Made by a program: the position numbers and the translations under genes. The notes under the pieces were generated by a model. That model saw nothing but the letters and a program-made list of their open reading frames with translations, had not been told where the DNA came from and searched no databases. A stretch of 64,000 nucleotides of DNA from CAVYHX01 sp963768415. GTDB lineage: Bacteria; Pseudomonadota; Gammaproteobacteria; UBA9214. The DNA lies in the NCBI GenBank assembly GCA_963768415.1, contig CAVYHX010000014.1:1-64000 (forward strand). Direction: 5' to 3'. Of this stretch, positions 31,405 to 47,603 are shown in pieces. Each line of letters opens with the position of its first letter. Within the stretch, counting starts at the first letter, position 1.

Positions 31405-32739
31405 TCAGACTGCAGCCGCGACAGCCGCGGCCAGATGACCGGCTTCCTCGATCACCTGCTTTTCATCCTCACCCTCGACCATGACGCGCACCACCGGCTC
31501 GGTGCCGGAGGGGCGCAACAGCACCCGTCCCTTGCCGGCCAGGCGACTCTCGACCGACTTCACCGCCTGCTGCACGGAAGGATCGTCATCCAGGTTGACC
31601 TTGCGCGTCAGGGGCACATTGATCATACGCTGGGGATACTTTCTCATGCCGGCCTTCAATTCATGCAGTGACTTGCCGCTCTGGACCATGGCGGCAAGTA
31701 TCTGCAATGCAGAAACAATGCCGTCACCCGTCGTGGTACGGTCCAGGCAAATGATATGACCGGATGATTCACCACCAAGAATGCCGTCATGCGCTTTCAG
31801 CTGCTCCAGTACATAACGGTCACCGACACTGGCACGCTCAAAGCCGATATCATTTGACCGCAGGGCATGTTCCAGGCCGAGATTACTCATCAGCGTGCCT
31901 ACCACCCTGCCATTCAGCGTGCCCTGCTGCTTGCGCGACAGCGCGATAATAAACAGCAGTTCATCGCCGTCGACCAGCTCACCCAGGTGGTCCACCATGA
32001 TAATCCGGTCGCCGTCACCATCCAGCGCGATACCTATATCTGCATGCTGATCCAGCACGGTGCGCCGTAACAGCCCGGTGTGGGTGGAGCCGCAGTCACG
32101 GTTGATATTCAGACCATCGGGCTCGTTGCCAATGGCAATGACTTCGGCTCCCAGCTCATCGAATACGCTGGGTGCGACATGGTAAGTCGCGCCATTGGCG
32201 CAATCGACCACGATCTTCAGGGTTTTCAGGGTCAGGCTGAGCGGGATCGTGCTCTTGCAGAATTCAATATAGCGACCGCCCGCATCATCGACACGCTCGG
32301 CCTTGCCCAGTTCCGCGGAAGCCACGGTGACCATGGGCTGGTCCAGTTCGGCCTCGATTGCCAGTTCGATTGCCTCCGGCAGCTTGGTCCCCTCACCGGA
32401 GAAGAACTTGATACCGTTGTCGGCAAAGGCGTTGTGTGATGCGCTGATCACAATGCCGGCATCGGCATGCAGGGTGCGGGTAAGGTAGGCGATCGCCGGG
32501 GTCGGCATGGGACCGAGCAAACGGATATCGACACCCGCAGCCGACAGGCCCGCCTCCAGCGCCGATTCGAACATATAGCCCGAAATGCGGGTGTCCTTGC
32601 CGATAATGACGAGATTGCCGCCGGCAGAGCTGAGCACGCGACCGGCGGCCCAGCCGAGCTTCAGCATAAATTCGGCAGTGATCGGGTGTTCCCCGACCCG
32701 GCCGCGAATACCATCTGTTCCGAAATATTTTTTGGACAC
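31405..32739 (-). CDS. glmM: Phosphoglucosamine mutase
   Basis: Encodes 444 residues, the normal length. It converts glucosamine-6-phosphate to glucosamine-1-phosphate for peptidoglycan and LPS precursors. It begins [19 protein letters not shown]. The phosphoserine loop [17 protein letters not shown] has Ser at about 102, the metal loop DGDGDRI is present, the sugar loop GGESSGHI is present, and the phosphate-binding region [15 protein letters not shown] lies near the C-terminus. It follows folP in the usual order. Confidence 0.98.
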   Translation of the reverse strand: MSKKYFGTDGIRGRVGEHPITAEFMLKLGWAAGRVLSSAGGNLVIIGKDTRISGYMFESALEAGLSAAGVDIRLLGPMPTPAIAYLTRTLHADAGIVISASHNAFADNGIKFFSGEGTKLPEAIELAIEAELDQPMVTVASAELGKAERVDDAGGRYIEFCKSTIPLSLTLKTLKIVVDCANGATYHVAPSVFDELGAEVIAIGNEPDGLNINRDCGSTHTGLLRRTVLDQHADIGIALDGDGDRIIMVDHLGELVDGDELLFIIALSRKQQGTLNGRVVGTLMSNLGLEHALRSNDIGFERASVGDRYVLEQLKAHDGILGGESSGHIICLDRTTTGDGIVSALQILAAMVQSGKSLHELKAGMRKYPQRMINVPLTRKVNLDDDPSVQQAVKSVESRLAGKGRVLLRPSGTEPVVRVMVEGEDEKQVIEEAGHLAAAVAAAV

Positions 32740-32848
32740 GATTACCTCTTTACCGGCCTGAATGACAGATACCAGCCGGTACTTTCACCGCAGTGCGAGG
32801 CGTTCGGTCTGGATACCCGGGGTAAGTCTGGTTTACTTCATCCATCTT

Positions 32849-32877
32849 GTCACTGCGAGCACAGCGAAGCAATGACG
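32849..32877. repeat. Short copy of a GCGAGCACAGCGAAGCAAT repeat
   Basis: GTCACTGC and GCAATGAC form a hairpin (one mismatch) around GAGCACAGCGAA. The same core begins the 174-bp element at 37262-37435. It lies just after the folP stop. The family resembles a common proteobacterial intergenic repeat. Confidence 0.65.
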
Positions 32878-32883
32878 GGTTAA

Positions 32884-33742
32884 TCAGTGCTTCCCGCAAC
32901 TCACCGATTCCGCGCCGACGTCCCTGACTGCCTGACACATACACACGGCCTCACGGGTTGCGCGCACATCATGGCAGCGCACGATAGCCGCCCCCTGCCA
33001 CACAGCCAGTACCGCGAGGGCGATGCCCGGGTACAGTCTGTCATCGACATCGAGACCAAGAACTTTACCGATCAGCGACTTGCGTGACAGGCCCACCAGC
33101 ACCGGGTAACCTTCCGCAACCAGCCGGTGCAGGTGTCGCAGTAACAGCAGATTGTGCTCCACCGTCTTGCCGAACCCGAAACCCGGATCCAGGATAATCT
33201 GTGCGGGGTCGATACCGGCCCCGGTACACGCCGCGGCGCGCTCCACCAGAAAGCGTCTCACTTCAGCGACGACATCAGCGATATTCCGGATTAACCTGCA
33301 TGTCTTCGGGGGTGCCCTGCATGTGCATGAGGCACACCGGCACCCCCAGGCTTGCCGCCACCTCCAGTGCGCCGGGCGCCTGCAGTGCATGGACATCATT
33401 GATCAACCCGGCACCGGCAGCGACAGCCGCCTGCATGACTTCGGGTTTGCGGGTATCGATGGAAACCGGTACCGGAATGGTCTGCACCAGCGCGTCGATG
33501 ACCGGCAGGACACGGTGCAATTCTTCGGCAACCGGTACGTGTGCTGCGCCCGGCCGGGTGGATTCACCGCCCACATCGATGATGGCGGCGCCCTCCTCAA
33601 CCATGCTGCGGGCACGGGCAACGGCTTTTTCAACAGGCAAAAAATCACCCCCGTCCGAAAAGGAGTCGGGGGTGATGTTCAAAACACCCATGATGGCGGG
33701 TTGACCCAGGTCCAGTGGCTTACCGGCACAGTCCAGGATCAT
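32884..33742 (-). pseudogene. folP: Dihydropteroate synthase FolP, frame-disrupted by one base
   Basis: The product condenses p-aminobenzoate with dihydropterin pyrophosphate in folate synthesis. The first frame (33742-33275) carries MGVLNITPDSFSDGG, GESTRPGA and the IDT and NDV motifs and stops after NPEYR at TGA 33277-33275. The rest continues one frame over (DVVAEVRRFLVERA, LDPGFGFGKT, GLSRKSLIG) to 32884. Removing one base at about 33277-33280 restores NPEYR-DVVAEV and a 285-residue protein of normal length. Since folP is usually essential, a sequence error is more likely than a dead gene. Confidence 0.9.
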
Positions 33743-33797
33743 GGCTGCTGTCAGCGCCGTTTCCGTAGCCGCAAGGTCCTGTCAGGCGCCGGCTATC

Positions 33798-35723
33798 CTA
33801 ATGCTGACCAGCCGGACCACCGATCTTGGTATCCGATTTACTGTCCGTGTCCTTGGGAGCGGCCGAATCACCCGAGCTGGCGGTCGGCTCGGTATCATCC
33901 CAGTCCTGTGGCGGGCGCGGCGGTTTGCCTGCCATGATATCGTCGATCTGGTGGCTGTCGATGGTCTCGTACTTCATCAGGGCATCGGCCATCAGGTGCA
34001 ACTTGTCGATGTTTTCCTTGAGGATCTCTTCCGCACGCGCATAGGCGCGGTCGATGATCTGCCGGATTTCCTTATCGATATCGTGGGCGGTTTCATCCGA
34101 GACCGCCTTGTGCTGCGCAACAGAATGGCCCAGGAAGACCTCTTCCTGTTCGTCACTGTAGGTCAATGGCCCCAGCTTTTCGGAAAGCCCCCACTTGGTC
34201 ACCATGTTGCGCGCCAGTTCGGTACTGCGCATGATGTCGTTGGACGCGCCGGTTGTCACCTTGTCCGGACCAAAGACCAGCTCTTCGGCGATACGCCCGC
34301 CGAACAGGCTGCAAATCTGGCTCTCCAGGAATTCCTTGCTGTGGCTGTAACGGTCAGCCTCCGGCAGGAACATGGTGATGCCCAGGGCACGTCCACGCGG
34401 AATGATCGAGACTTTGTAGACCGGGTCATGTGACGGCATACTCCGGCCGACGATGGCATGTCCGGCTTCATGATAGGCGGTGAGTTTCTTTTCGTCCTCG
34501 CTCATGACCATGGAGCGCCGCTCGGTGCCCATCATGATCTTGTCCTTGGCTTTCTCCAGGTCTTCCATCTCGACCAGACGCTTGTTTGCACGGGCGGCAA
34601 ACAGGGCGGCCTCGTTGACCAGGTTGGCCAGGTCCGCGCCGGAGAATCCCGGGGTACCGCGCGCGATGATGCTGGCCTGGGCATTATCGGCCATCGGCAC
34701 CTTGCGCATATGGACCTTCAGAATCTGTTCGCGACCGCGCACATCCGGCAACGGCACCACGACCTGGCGGTCAAAACGGCCCGGCCGCAGCAGCGCCGGG
34801 TCCAGCACATCCGGCCGGTTGGTGGCCGCGATGACGATGACACCTTCATTGCCCTCGAATCCGTCCATTTCGACCAGCAGCTGATTCAGGGTCTGCTCGC
34901 GTTCGTCATGACCACCGCCGAGTCCGGCGCCACGGTGGCGGCCGACGGCGTCGATCTCGTCAATGAAGATAATGCAGGGGGCGTGCTTCTTGGCCTGTTC
35001 GAACATATCGCGGACGCGGGATGCGCCGACACCGACGAACATCTCGACGAAATCCGAACCCGATATCGTAAAGAAAGGCACCTTGGCTTCCCCGGCAATG
35101 GCCTTGGCCAGCAAGGTCTTGCCGGTACCCGGAGAACCGACCATGAGCACACCGCTGGGGATTTTGCCGCCGAGACGCTGGAACTTGGTCGGGTCCCGCA
35201 GAAATTCAACCAGTTCGGCGACTTCTTCCTTGGCTTCCTCGACACCGGCAACATCGGCGAAGGTCAGCTTCACCTGGTCCTCGCCCAGCATGCGCGCCTT
35301 GCTTTTGCCGAATGACATGGCGCCACGGCCGCCGGCGCCGCCCTGCATCTGGCGCATGAAGAATATCCATACACCGATCAGCAACAGCATCGGGAACCAG
35401 GAAATAAAGATCTGCATCAGCAGGGATTGCTGACCCGGCGACTTGACCTTCACCTCGACATTGTTATTCAGCAGGTCATCGACCATTTTCGGGTCATCGG
35501 GCGGTGTTTGCGTCAGGAAGCGACTGCCATCACTGCGCGTACCTTCCACGGTATGGTCTTCAATCTCCACCCGCTGCACCTGGCCCTGCTGGACCTCGGT
35601 AATGAATTCCGAATAGGAAATCGTCTGGGTACTGGATGTGGTGGGACCGAAATTATTGAACACCGACATCAATACGACTGCGATGACAATCCAGAGAATT
35701 ATATTTTTTGCCAAATCGTTCAA
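33798..35723 (-). CDS. ftsH: ATP-dependent zinc metalloprotease FtsH
   Basis: Encodes 641 residues. It is a membrane-bound AAA+ protease degrading sigma32, LpxC and unassembled membrane proteins. Two membrane segments (about 5-23 and 100-120) flank a periplasmic domain. Walker A GSPGTGKT is at about 196, Walker [12 protein letters not shown] follows, then the SRH arginines, and the zinc motif HEAGH is at about 417. The tail is low complexity. It lies between rlmE and folP as in E. coli. Confidence 0.98.
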   Translation of the reverse strand: MNDLAKNIILWIVIAVVLMSVFNNFGPTTSSTQTISYSEFITEVQQGQVQRVEIEDHTVEGTRSDGSRFLTQTPPDDPKMVDDLLNNNVEVKVKSPGQQSLLMQIFISWFPMLLLIGVWIFFMRQMQGGAGGRGAMSFGKSKARMLGEDQVKLTFADVAGVEEAKEEVAELVEFLRDPTKFQRLGGKIPSGVLMVGSPGTGKTLLAKAIAGEAKVPFFTISGSDFVEMFVGVGASRVRDMFEQAKKHAPCIIFIDEIDAVGRHRGAGLGGGHDEREQTLNQLLVEMDGFEGNEGVIVIAATNRPDVLDPALLRPGRFDRQVVVPLPDVRGREQILKVHMRKVPMADNAQASIIARGTPGFSGADLANLVNEAALFAARANKRLVEMEDLEKAKDKIMMGTERRSMVMSEDEKKLTAYHEAGHAIVGRSMPSHDPVYKVSIIPRGRALGITMFLPEADRYSHSKEFLESQICSLFGGRIAEELVFGPDKVTTGASNDIMRSTELARNMVTKWGLSEKLGPLTYSDEQEEVFLGHSVAQHKAVSDETAHDIDKEIRQIIDRAYARAEEILKENIDKLHLMADALMKYETIDSHQIDDIMAGKPPRPPQDWDDTEPTASSGDSAAPKDTDSKSDTKIGGPAGQH

Positions 35724-35806
35724 ACCGGCTACCTCGATTTACAACTGTTGAGTGTCATGCAGCTACAGACAGGCTCTTCGGCATAAAAAAAGCATGTCTT
35801 TAATTA

Positions 35807-36439
35807 TTATGACACATTCGCCTTGCGGCGGCCCTGTGCCAGTACATACACCTCACGACTGCGCGGACGCGAGGCTTTGGGTTTACGTATCAAGACCTTG
35901 CGGTACTGACTGCGCAGATCCCGGATGAGGATATCAAAACCTTCACCCTGAAATGCCTTGAACAGAAAATCACCACCGTCCACCAGTACTTTGGCGGCAA
36001 AATCAGCCGCAAGTTCCACCAGATACATGCTGCGGGGCTGATCGACTGCGTCCATGCCACTGATATTGGGGGCCATATCGGACATTACAAGGTCCACACT
36101 CGAACTATCGAGATTTTCCATTGTTAAATCAACGACTTTTTGCTCGGTGAAATCGCCCTGCAGGAAATCGACCCCGGGGAGATCTGCCATGGGCAGGATA
36201 TCCAGTGCCATGATGCGGCCCCGGTCCCGCAACTGCTGCGCCGCATACTGCGACCAGCCGCCCGGCGCTGCACCCAGGTCGACGACCGTCATACCGGGCT
36301 TCAGGATATGGTACTTGCGCTGAATCTCTTCGAGCTTGTACACCGCACGCGAGCGATATCCCTCGCGCTGGGCGCGTTTGACGTACTCATCGTCAAAATG
36401 CGATTTCAGCCAGCGCTTGCTGCTCTTTGATCTGGCCAT
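35807..36439 (-). CDS. rlmE: 23S rRNA 2'-O-ribose U2552 methyltransferase RlmE (FtsJ/RrmJ)
   Basis: Encodes 210 residues. It methylates U2552 of the A-loop using S-adenosylmethionine. [25 protein letters not shown] (start of family), the SAM loop [15 protein letters not shown] (about residues 53-67), [10 protein letters not shown] and the LFKAFQGEG block with its catalytic Lys are clear. It is divergent from yhbY across a 68-base gap and upstream of ftsH. Confidence 0.97.
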   Translation of the reverse strand: MARSKSSKRWLKSHFDDEYVKRAQREGYRSRAVYKLEEIQRKYHILKPGMTVVDLGAAPGGWSQYAAQQLRDRGRIMALDILPMADLPGVDFLQGDFTEQKVVDLTMENLDSSSVDLVMSDMAPNISGMDAVDQPRSMYLVELAADFAAKVLVDGGDFLFKAFQGEGFDILIRDLRSQYRKVLIRKPKASRPRSREVYVLAQGRRKANVS

Positions 36440-36480
36440 ATCGCGGCGTCCACCCCTGTCTGTCCGTACTCACAATTCCG

Positions 36481-36486
36481 TATAAT
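36481..36486 (+). promoter_or_regulatory. -10 box upstream of yhbY
   Basis: A perfect TATAAT lies 21 bases before the yhbY start codon, in the divergent rlmE-yhbY gap. No good -35 is evident at the right spacing. Confidence 0.5.
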
Positions 36487-36507
36487 GACAACTGTTCACA
36501 GGAAATT

Positions 36508-36786
36508 ATGACCATGTCCCTGCCAGAAACACAAAAACGCGAACTGCGTGGCCGCGGTCACAGCCTCAAACCGGTTGTCACCATCGGCAACGCCGGCCTG
36601 AATAAGTCAGTACTGCGCGAACTGGACCTCTCGCTGGAACACCATGAATTGATGAAAATCCGCGTCACCGGAGCGGACCGTGAAGCGCGCAAGCACATTA
36701 TCGAGCAGGTCTGCGCCAACTGCCATGCCGCGCTGATTCAGGCGGTCGGCCATATTGCCCTGATTTATCGTGAACGCAAGGACTGA
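36508..36786 (+). CDS. yhbY: YhbY-family RNA-binding (CRM domain) protein
   Basis: Encodes 92 residues from the ATG at 36508 (AGGAAATT upstream); an ATG two codons later is also possible. It is a small CRM-domain protein associated with pre-50S particles. LRGRGHSLKPVVTIGNAGL and a GxxG-type loop are the family marks. A longer frame from 36427 would begin before the -10 box and is rejected. Its end overlaps the end of the convergent DUF4149 gene. Confidence 0.93.
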   Translation: MTMSLPETQKRELRGRGHSLKPVVTIGNAGLNKSVLRELDLSLEHHELMKIRVTGADREARKHIIEQVCANCHAALIQAVGHIALIYRERKD

Positions 36787-37211
36787 CTCGCGACGACCAG
36801 ATACAAACCCAGTAAACAGTTCATCAGAAACAGGATACTGGCGACACCATGCAGCTGCCCGAAACGGGCGTCCCCGGACAGTCCTTCTGCACGCAGCTGC
36901 GCAAGCATCGGAGCAAGCAAAAACTCTCCGGCCAGTACGATCAGCAGCATGAGACAAATAACCACCGGGCGCCAGCCCATGCTCCCGCCCGCCCGCCTGC
37001 CGATCCAGTACAGCAACAGCAGCAGGCTGCCGCAGAGCAGGCCGGCGTAATTCATTACGGTAAATATATGACCGGCCAGTGTCCCGGCCAGCGCGCGATC
37101 ATCCAGTGTCGCAAACAGCATCGGGGCAACGATAAATCCGCTTGTCCACAGGCCGCCGACCCAGAAGGTCAGCAGTACGCGTTCGGCTGCGCATGAGAAT
37201 TTAGCGGGCAT
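36765..37211 (-). CDS. DUF4149 membrane protein
   Basis: Encodes 148 residues with four hydrophobic segments (about 8-30, 48-68, 80-100 and 120-142). The FWVGGLWTSGFIVAPMLFATL start, FTVMNYAG and FGQLHGVASILFLMN are typical of DUF4149. Function is unknown. A gene of this family sits between yhbY and greA in Pseudomonas as well, supporting vertical inheritance. Its 3' end overlaps yhbY by about 20 bases on the opposite strand. Confidence 0.8.
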   Translation of the reverse strand: MPAKFSCAAERVLLTFWVGGLWTSGFIVAPMLFATLDDRALAGTLAGHIFTVMNYAGLLCGSLLLLLYWIGRRAGGSMGWRPVVICLMLLIVLAGEFLLAPMLAQLRAEGLSGDARFGQLHGVASILFLMNCLLGLYLVVASQSLRSR

Positions 37212-37261
37212 GTTGCAATGTTAAAGGCGCTTTTTTATCCCGGAGAAACCCCGGAATTCTC

Positions 37262-37435
37262 CGTCATTGCGAGCACAGCGAAGCAATCTCCAGGCACTCG
37301 ATAATACTTTATGAGATTGCCGCGCTGGCCGCTCCCGGCATGGCCCAGGCCAGCTTCTCGACCGGTTCCCGGTCTCACCTTCTCCATGCCTCCCACGGCA
37401 CTTGTACTTCCATATACATCGCGCTCGCAATGACG
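37262..37435. repeat. 174-bp MITE-like element with 13-bp terminal inverted repeats
   Basis: Perfect terminal inverted repeats CGTCATTGCGAGC (37262-37274) and GCTCGCAATGACG (37423-37435) bound a non-coding interior. It lies between the DUF4149 gene and the greA stop. The first 20 bases match the core of the short repeat at 32849-32877. No transposase is encoded, consistent with a non-autonomous element. Confidence 0.7.
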
Positions 37436-37439
37436 AACA

Positions 37440-37916
37440 CTAGATGTAAAGAACCTCGATGATCTCCAGACTGCGTTCGCCGCCGGGGACCTGCACACTG
37501 ACCACATCGCCTTCGACGCGGGTAATCAGTGCCCGCGCGATCGGCGAGTTGATAGAGATCCTGCCAACCTTGATATCGGCTTCGTCCTCACCGACGATCT
37601 GGTAGGTAATGGTTTCTTCGGTATCTTCATCCATCAGTTCGACCGTGCAGCCGAATACGACCTTGCCATTCGCATCCAGCGCAGTGACATCGACAATATG
37701 GGCATGACTCAATTTGCCCTCGATATCCTTGATCCGGCCCTCGGCAAAACTCTGCTGCTCGCGCGCAGCATGGTATTCCGCGTTTTCCTTCAAGTCCCCG
37801 TGCGCACGCGCCTCGGCTATCGCCTGGATAATGCGTGGACGATCGACTGTCTTCAAACGCACCAGTTCCGCGCGCAGTTTTTCAACGCCACTCGACGGTA
37901 ATGGGTACTTTTGTCG

Positions 37917-37920
<4 letters not shown>
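37440..37920 (-). CDS. greA: Transcription elongation factor GreA, 5' end frame-disrupted
   Basis: GreA rescues backtracked RNA polymerase by stimulating transcript cleavage. The main frame (37862-37440, 140 residues from a GTG) contains [24 protein letters not shown] with the catalytic acidic tip and the C-terminal FKBP-like domain, but lacks the first coil. The expected start [10 protein letters not shown] is present from ATG 37920 one frame away. Removing one base near 37889-37892 joins it to [18 protein letters not shown] and gives 159 residues (E. coli has 158). Its ATG forms an ATGA overlap with the likely carB stop. The intact form is probably what the organism makes. Confidence 0.85.
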
Positions 37921-41139
<3,219 letters not shown>

Positions 41140-41277
41140 AGTATCGATCAGCCGCTGACGGCAACGGGACAATAGCGCGGCATCATGTCCGGCACCGGTC
41201 CTGTATGCGCCGGGTCGCTCGTAACGGGCAGTGAATACGTGGTCATTACATCTATATCCTGCCCTGTGTGAGCGCGC

Positions 41278-42414
41278 TCAATTACGCTTTTCCATCAGCT
41301 CGATGAACCGGTCGAACAGGTGTGCGACATCATGGGGGCCGGGGCTGGCTTCCGGATGACCCTGAAAACTGAATGCCGGACAGTCGCTGCGCACCACGCC
41401 CTGCAGTGATCCATCGAAGAGTGAACGATGTGTTGCCACGAGATTATCCGGGAGACTCTCTTCGGCCACCGCAAAACCGTGGTTCTGGCTGGTAATCATG
41501 ACCTGTTTTCCGGACAGGTCCTGCACCGGGTGATTGGCACCGTGATGCCCGAATTTCATCTTGACTGTCTGTGCACCGCTGGCCAGCGCGAGTAGCTGGT
41601 GCCCGAGGCAGATGCCGAAGACCGGGATTTGCGTAGCCAGGAGTTCCCGAATAGCCGCAATGGCATAATCACACGGCTCCGGGTCACCGGGCCCGTTGGA
41701 GAGGAATATCCCGTCCGGCTGCAGCGCCAGCACCTCACCCGCCGGGGTCATGGCCGGTACCACCGTCAACCGGCAACCACGGTCAACCAGCATGCGCAGG
41801 ATGTTGCGCTTTACACCAAAGTCGTAGGCCACCACGTGATGGGTAAATGCCTCCACCGGCAGCTGCTCCGGCAACCCGTCTGCCAGCGACCAGGTGCCCT
41901 GCCGCCACGTGTACGTCGCCGTGGTAGTGACCTCCCTGGCCAGGTCCATGCCTTTCAATCCGGGGAACGCCCGTGCCATTTCCAGCGCGGCGGCCGGATC
42001 GACAGCTTCCCCGGCCACCAGGCAACCACTCTGGGCACCCTTTTCCCGCAGGATGCGCGTCAGGCGGCGGGTATCGATATCAGCGATGCCAATCACATTG
42101 CGCTGCACCAGATAGTCTTCCAGCGCAGCATGGCTGCGCCAGTTGCTGACCCGCAGCGGCAGATCGCGGATGACCAGGCCGGCACAATGAATGTCAGCGG
42201 CTTCATCATCTTCCGGGTTGGTACCCACATTGCCGATGTGGGGATAAGTGAGGGTGACGATCTGGCGTGCGTACGAGGGGTCGGTGAGGATCTCCTGATA
42301 ACCCGTCATGGCGGTATTGAATACCACCTCTCCGCTGATATGACCTTCAGCACCAATAGAAACGCCCCGGAACAGACTTCCGTCTTGCAAAGCCAACAGG
42401 GCCGGTTTCCTCAA
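41278..42414 (-). CDS. carA: Carbamoyl-phosphate synthase small subunit
   Basis: Encodes 378 residues. It is the glutamine amidotransferase subunit. The N-terminal domain ([20 protein letters not shown]) is followed by the GATase domain with catalytic Cys in [12 protein letters not shown] (about residue 268) and His/Glu in [11 protein letters not shown]. It is 138 bases upstream of carB and downstream of a terminator-like hairpin in its leader. Confidence 0.98.
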   Translation of the reverse strand: MRKPALLALQDGSLFRGVSIGAEGHISGEVVFNTAMTGYQEILTDPSYARQIVTLTYPHIGNVGTNPEDDEAADIHCAGLVIRDLPLRVSNWRSHAALEDYLVQRNVIGIADIDTRRLTRILREKGAQSGCLVAGEAVDPAAALEMARAFPGLKGMDLAREVTTTATYTWRQGTWSLADGLPEQLPVEAFTHHVVAYDFGVKRNILRMLVDRGCRLTVVPAMTPAGEVLALQPDGIFLSNGPGDPEPCDYAIAAIRELLATQIPVFGICLGHQLLALASGAQTVKMKFGHHGANHPVQDLSGKQVMITSQNHGFAVAEESLPDNLVATHRSLFDGSLQGVVRSDCPAFSFQGHPEASPGPHDVAHLFDRFIELMEKRN

Positions 42415-42434
42415 GAAGACCTCCGCGTCTGGAC

Positions 42435-42472
42435 GTACAAAACGGGAGGGTCCCCGGCGGAATCCTCCCGTT
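42435..42472 (-). terminator. Hairpin in the dapB-carA gap (terminator or attenuator)
   Basis: On the minus strand a perfect 9-bp stem (AACGGGAGG / CCTCCCGTT) with a 14-base loop ends in TTTTG. It lies after dapB and 21 bases before the carA start codon. It could end the dapB transcript or act as a leader attenuator of carAB. Confidence 0.65.
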
Positions 42473-42589
42473 CTGGATACTGCAATGAACTGCCTGAAAT
42501 CGTGCCGGAATTGTACTGGATCCGGACGGGGGCTGTCTATGCGTGACGCATGAGCTGACTGCTTGTACGTCTATTTAAAAATTTTATGA

Positions 42590-43583
<994 letters not shown>

Positions 43584-43623
43584 TCCTTATCTCACCGTAT
43601 GCGCGACATTAACGGGTGACCAC

Positions 43624-44766
43624 TCAACCCGCCAGGTCATCGAAAAATTTCTTTACTCCATCCAGCCAGGAATGCGCCTGCGGGTTGTGACGGCTGCCGC
43701 CCTCCTCCATCTGGCCGGCAAATTCCTTTAACAGGTCTTTTTGTTTGCGGTTCAGCTTGACGGGTGTTTCCACGCTCACCTTGCAGATCAGGTCACCGAC
43801 CGCGCCACCGCGCACCGGTTTCACACCCTTGCTACGCATGCGAAACATCCTGCCGGTCTGGGTCTCCGCCGGTATTTTCAGGTTCACACGGCCATTCAGT
43901 GTCGGCACCTCCAGTTCGCCCCCGAGCGCCGCCGTGACAAAGCTGATCGGAACCTCGCAATAGAGATGGTTGTCTTCGCGCCGGAAAATAGGGTGCTCCT
44001 TGACCTGGATCTGGACATACAGATCACCGGGAGGACCGCCGCTCTCGCCGGCTTCACCTTCTCCGGACAGGCGGATCCGGTCACCGGTATCCACGCCTGC
44101 CGGCACCTTCACAGACAGGGTCTTGCGTTCCTGTACCCGGCCCTGTCCCTGGCATTTCGTACACGGGTCGGTAATGATGGTGCCGTTGCCGCGACACCGC
44201 GGACAGGTCTGTTGCAGGGAAAAGAAACCCTGCTGCATGCGTACCTGTCCCTGCCCGCCACAGGTTGAACAGGTCGTCGGGCTGCTGCCCTTGCGCGCAC
44301 CGCTGCCGTCACAGGCATCACAGGCGACCAGCGTCGGCACGCGGATCTTGACCTCGGTTCCGGCAACGGCATCCTCCAGCGACAACTCCAGGTTATAGCG
44401 CAGGTCCGAACCGCGGTAGACGCGCTGACCGCCGCCGCGACCGCCGCGGCCACCGCCGAAAATGTCACCGAATACATCGCCAAAGATATCATTGAAATTG
44501 GCCCCGGCACCGGCACCGGCACCGCCGCCCCCCATCGACGGGTCTACACCGGCATGCCCGAACTGGTCATACGCGGCACGCTTGCGCGTGTCACTGAGCA
44601 CTTCCCAGGCCTCCTTGCACTCCTTGAATTTCTCCTCGGCTTCCTTGTTGTCCGGGTTCCGGTCCGGATGATGTTTCTGGGCCGCACGCCGATAGGCCTT
44701 TTTCAGATCGGCCTCGCTCGAGTTCTTCGACACACCCAGTACTTCGTAATAATCGCGTTTCGCCAT
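43624..44766 (-). CDS. dnaJ: Chaperone DnaJ
   Basis: Encodes 380 residues from the ATG at 44766 ([11 protein letters not shown]); an upstream extension of 27 residues lies in the intergenic hairpin region and is rejected. It is the Hsp40 co-chaperone that stimulates DnaK ATPase. The J domain has the [15 protein letters not shown] block (HPD at about 33), followed by a Gly-rich linker, four CxxCxGxG zinc motifs ([32 protein letters not shown]) and the C-terminal substrate domain. It is the last gene of the hrcA-grpE-dnaK-dnaJ cluster. Confidence 0.98.
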   Translation of the reverse strand: MAKRDYYEVLGVSKNSSEADLKKAYRRAAQKHHPDRNPDNKEAEEKFKECKEAWEVLSDTRKRAAYDQFGHAGVDPSMGGGGAGAGAGANFNDIFGDVFGDIFGGGRGGRGGGQRVYRGSDLRYNLELSLEDAVAGTEVKIRVPTLVACDACDGSGARKGSSPTTCSTCGGQGQVRMQQGFFSLQQTCPRCRGNGTIITDPCTKCQGQGRVQERKTLSVKVPAGVDTGDRIRLSGEGEAGESGGPPGDLYVQIQVKEHPIFRREDNHLYCEVPISFVTAALGGELEVPTLNGRVNLKIPAETQTGRMFRMRSKGVKPVRGGAVGDLICKVSVETPVKLNRKQKDLLKEFAGQMEEGGSRHNPQAHSWLDGVKKFFDDLAG

Positions 44767-44830
44767 GGCATTTACAGCTTCTATTGTGTCCAGCTCATTG
44801 AATTCAATTAGTCCCGTCCTTTTGCAACAA

Positions 44831-44862
44831 AGGCCCGGACCCGGCAACTGCCGGATCCGGAC
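44831..44862 (-). terminator. Strong hairpin between dnaK and dnaJ
   Basis: The minus strand forms an imperfect stem of about 14 bp (GGTCCGGATCCGGCA pairing with TGCCGGGTCCGGGCC) with only a short T-run (CCTTTG) after it. It probably lowers dnaJ expression relative to dnaK or protects processed mRNA. Confidence 0.55.
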
Positions 44863-44891
44863 CTGTCATCTCCCGGGAATGTCTGCCGCCG

Positions 44892-46820
<1,929 letters not shown>

Positions 46821-46875
46821 TTTCTCGATTCTCCGTGTAACTACATGATATACATAAAGATGACTTTGACTCTCT

Positions 46876-46899
46876 ATTACCCCTCTAGATGGGGGTAAT
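46876..46899. other. Hairpin between grpE and dnaK
   Basis: A perfect 8-bp stem ATTACCCC / GGGGTAAT encloses an 8-base loop containing TCTAGA. No T-run follows, so an mRNA-processing or stabilising element is more likely than a terminator. The uncorrected grpE frame would run into it; the corrected stop at 46926 does not. Confidence 0.6.
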
Positions 46900-46925
46900 C
46901 GTTCCTGAATTCAAGTGCGTGCGCT

Positions 46926-47502
46926 TCATTGTGCGCGATCGGCCGCCGGGGCCTGCGACACGATTACCATGGCGGGCCGGATCAGACGGTCGTGCAGCAG
47001 GATAACCCTTCTGGACCACCGTGACTACGGTGTTCGGCTCGACATCGGCGCGTTCCTGCATGGACATGGCCTGGTGAAACTCCGGATTGAAGGGCTCATC
47101 CTGCGGATCGATTTCCTGGATGGCGAATTTATCCAGCGCACCGTTCAGCATTTGCAAGGTCAGCTCGACACCTTCCCGGACCTTGCCGGCGTCGGCATGC
47201 TCTTCACTGGCGGCCGCCAGCCCCAGTTCCAGGCTGTCGCGTACCGGCAGCAGTTCGCGGGCAAATTTTTCCAGGGAATACTTGTGGGCATTGGCAAGCT
47301 CCCGTTCGGAACGCTTGTGCATATTCTCCAGATCGGCACGCAGGCGCAGGCACTGGTCCCAGTGCTCGTCCGCCTTGCCCCGCGCATCCTCCAGCAAGGC
47401 TGCCAGCTGCACATGATCCGTGACTTCACCGGCCGCAGGCTGGGCTGCCTCCCCGGCTGTTTCGGTGACGACATCATCTGCCTTGTTTTGATTTTCAGAC
47501 AT
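46926..47502 (-). CDS. grpE: Nucleotide exchange factor GrpE, 3' end frame-disrupted
   Basis: It releases ADP from DnaK. From ATG 47502 the frame shows an acidic N-terminus, a long coiled coil (about 30-110, LRLRADLENMHKRSERELANAHKYSLEKFA in parts) and the C-terminal beta domain (FNPEFHQAMSM, NTVVTVVQKGY). After QKGY the frame reads PAARPSDPARHG. Removing one C of the CC at 47000-47001 gives LLHDRLIRPAMVIVSQAPAADRAQ-stop (in parts LLHDRLIRPAMV), the family ending, with stop 46926-46928 and 191 residues. Uncorrected, the frame runs on to 46885. Confidence 0.92.
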
Positions 47503-47603
47503 AGGGTTACTCCACAATCTTCATAATTCAGATAACTTCATTCAGCCTGCCCGCTGCCAGGCATTCCGGCGTGCAAACAGAACTTGAACGGCAAATATGG
47601 GGA

